The notes under the pieces: model-generated
Told to the model about the DNA's origin: nothing
Database searches by the model: none
Seen by the model: only the letters and a program-made list of their open reading frames with translations
Shown: positions 5,091 through 5,637 of the stretch, piece by piece
Position numbering within the stretch: the first letter of the stretch is position 1
Layout of the letters: the number at the start of each line of letters is the position of its first letter
Assembly: GCA_003486025.1 (NCBI GenBank)
Contig: DNHA01000357.1
Coordinates: 3,608-9,244 of the forward strand
From: Micrococcaceae bacterium
Lineage (GTDB): Bacteria > Actinomycetota > Actinomycetes > Actinomycetales > Micrococcaceae
Length of the DNA: 5,637 nucleotides
Direction: 5' to 3'
Made by a program: the position numbers and the translations under genes

Positions 5091-5637
5091 ATGCCTTCTT
5101 CCATTGCGAACCATCCGGACCGACTTTTTCCCGCTGATCGGGCTGTCCGCGAGATCGCCCGCAGCCTACATGCCAAGGTAGAGAACCTGCCGATCATCTC
5201 GCCACACGGGCACGTTGATGCTGCGATGATCGCCAACGATGCATCATTCCCGGATCCCACCGCGTTGTTGCTGAGCCCGGATCATTACGTTACGCGCATG
5301 CTTCACGCTCACGGCGTGGACCTCGCACAACTGCGCGTAGGTGGTAGTCAGGGGGCGAGCCCACTGGAAGCTTGGAAAATCTTTGCCAAGAATTGGCACC
5401 TCTATGAGGGCACTGCTTCGGGCTACTGGCTGCGTCAAGAATTTACTGAAGTTTTTGGGCTTGACGATCTGCATATCGACGAAGAACACGGTGAGTCGAC
5501 CTACCGCGCTATCGAGGCAAAAATTGCGGAACCTTCATTTCGTCCGCGCGCCTTGATGGAACAGTTTAATATCGAGGTTTTGGCTACCACGGATGATCCG
5601 TTGGACTCCTTGGAAGCCCATGATCGGCTCGCCGCGG
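5091..5637 (+). CDS. uxaC: Glucuronate isomerase (uronate isomerase), N-terminal part; continues past the right edge
   Basis: The first 182 residues of a protein whose family is usually about 465-470 long. It acts in the cytoplasm and interconverts D-glucuronate with D-fructuronate, and D-galacturonate with D-tagaturonate (EC 5.3.1.12), the first step of hexuronate breakdown toward 2-keto-3-deoxygluconate. UxaC landmarks: LPIISPHGHVD (33-43), whose H39 and H41 are the HxH metal ligands of the amidohydrolase fold; FPDPTALLLSPDHYVTRMLHAHGV (53-76, key residues D64, H65, Y66, R69); WKIFAKNWHLYEGT; and FRPRALMEQFNIEVLATTDDPLD, ending around residue 172. The ATG at 5091 is chosen because it gives the family's usual N-terminus; GAGG lies only one base upstream and GCGGA at 5076-5080 is the better-placed but weak alternative ribosome site. 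It lies 58 bases after the regulator gene, may be co-transcribed with it, and has its own palindromic operator. Later pathway genes would be expected to the right, but none is visible. Confidence 0.94.
   Translation, partial: MPSSIANHPDRLFPADRAVREIARSLHAKVENLPIISPHGHVDAAMIANDASFPDPTALLLSPDHYVTRMLHAHGVDLAQLRVGGSQGASPLEAWKIFAKNWHLYEGTASGYWLRQEFTEVFGLDDLHIDEEHGESTYRAIEAKIAEPSFRPRALMEQFNIEVLATTDDPLDSLEAHDRLAA

Overview
The window reads as a hexuronate uptake and catabolism locus from a Gram-positive bacterium, most likely an actinobacterium. The moderately high GC, the frequent GTG starts, the lipoprotein-type solute receptor and the secreted glycosidase with a Sec signal peptide fit an Arthrobacter/Glutamicibacter-like or corynebacterial genome. 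The genus is a guess from style, not from a marker gene.

Layout, left to right. Positions 1-715 (minus strand) hold the N-terminal 238 codons of a secreted glycoside hydrolase family 3 enzyme that runs off the left edge. Positions 716-984 are intergenic, with a 16-bp perfect hairpin that probably ends the next operon and a 15-bp motif upstream of the glycosidase. Positions 985-3817 (minus strand) are a complete, tightly coupled TRAP transporter operon in the order dctP (lipoprotein solute receptor), dctQ (small membrane subunit), dctM (large membrane subunit). Positions 3818-4003 are the divergent promoter region. Positions 4004-5032 (plus strand) encode a LacI-family regulator. From 5091 to the right edge (plus strand) lies the first 182 codons of glucuronate isomerase (uxaC).

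How it may work together: the extracellular GH3 enzyme would release a sugar or uronate from a plant or microbial polysaccharide or glycoside. The TRAP transporter would import a carboxylated sugar, for example glucuronate or galacturonate, using an ion gradient. UxaC would isomerise it to fructuronate or tagaturonate, and the LacI protein would control the set.

The best support for this is a sequence signal outside the genes. The 15-mer GTTGCCATTAGTTGC occurs identically upstream of the GH3 gene (819-833) and in the dctP/lacI divergent region (3947-3961). A 13/15 copy in inverse orientation, extended into an 18-bp palindrome, lies just upstream of uxaC (5037-5061). All three intergenic regions that could carry promoters therefore share the motif, which suggests one local regulon run by the LacI protein encoded in the middle. 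No mobile elements, CRISPR arrays, tRNAs or rRNAs were seen.
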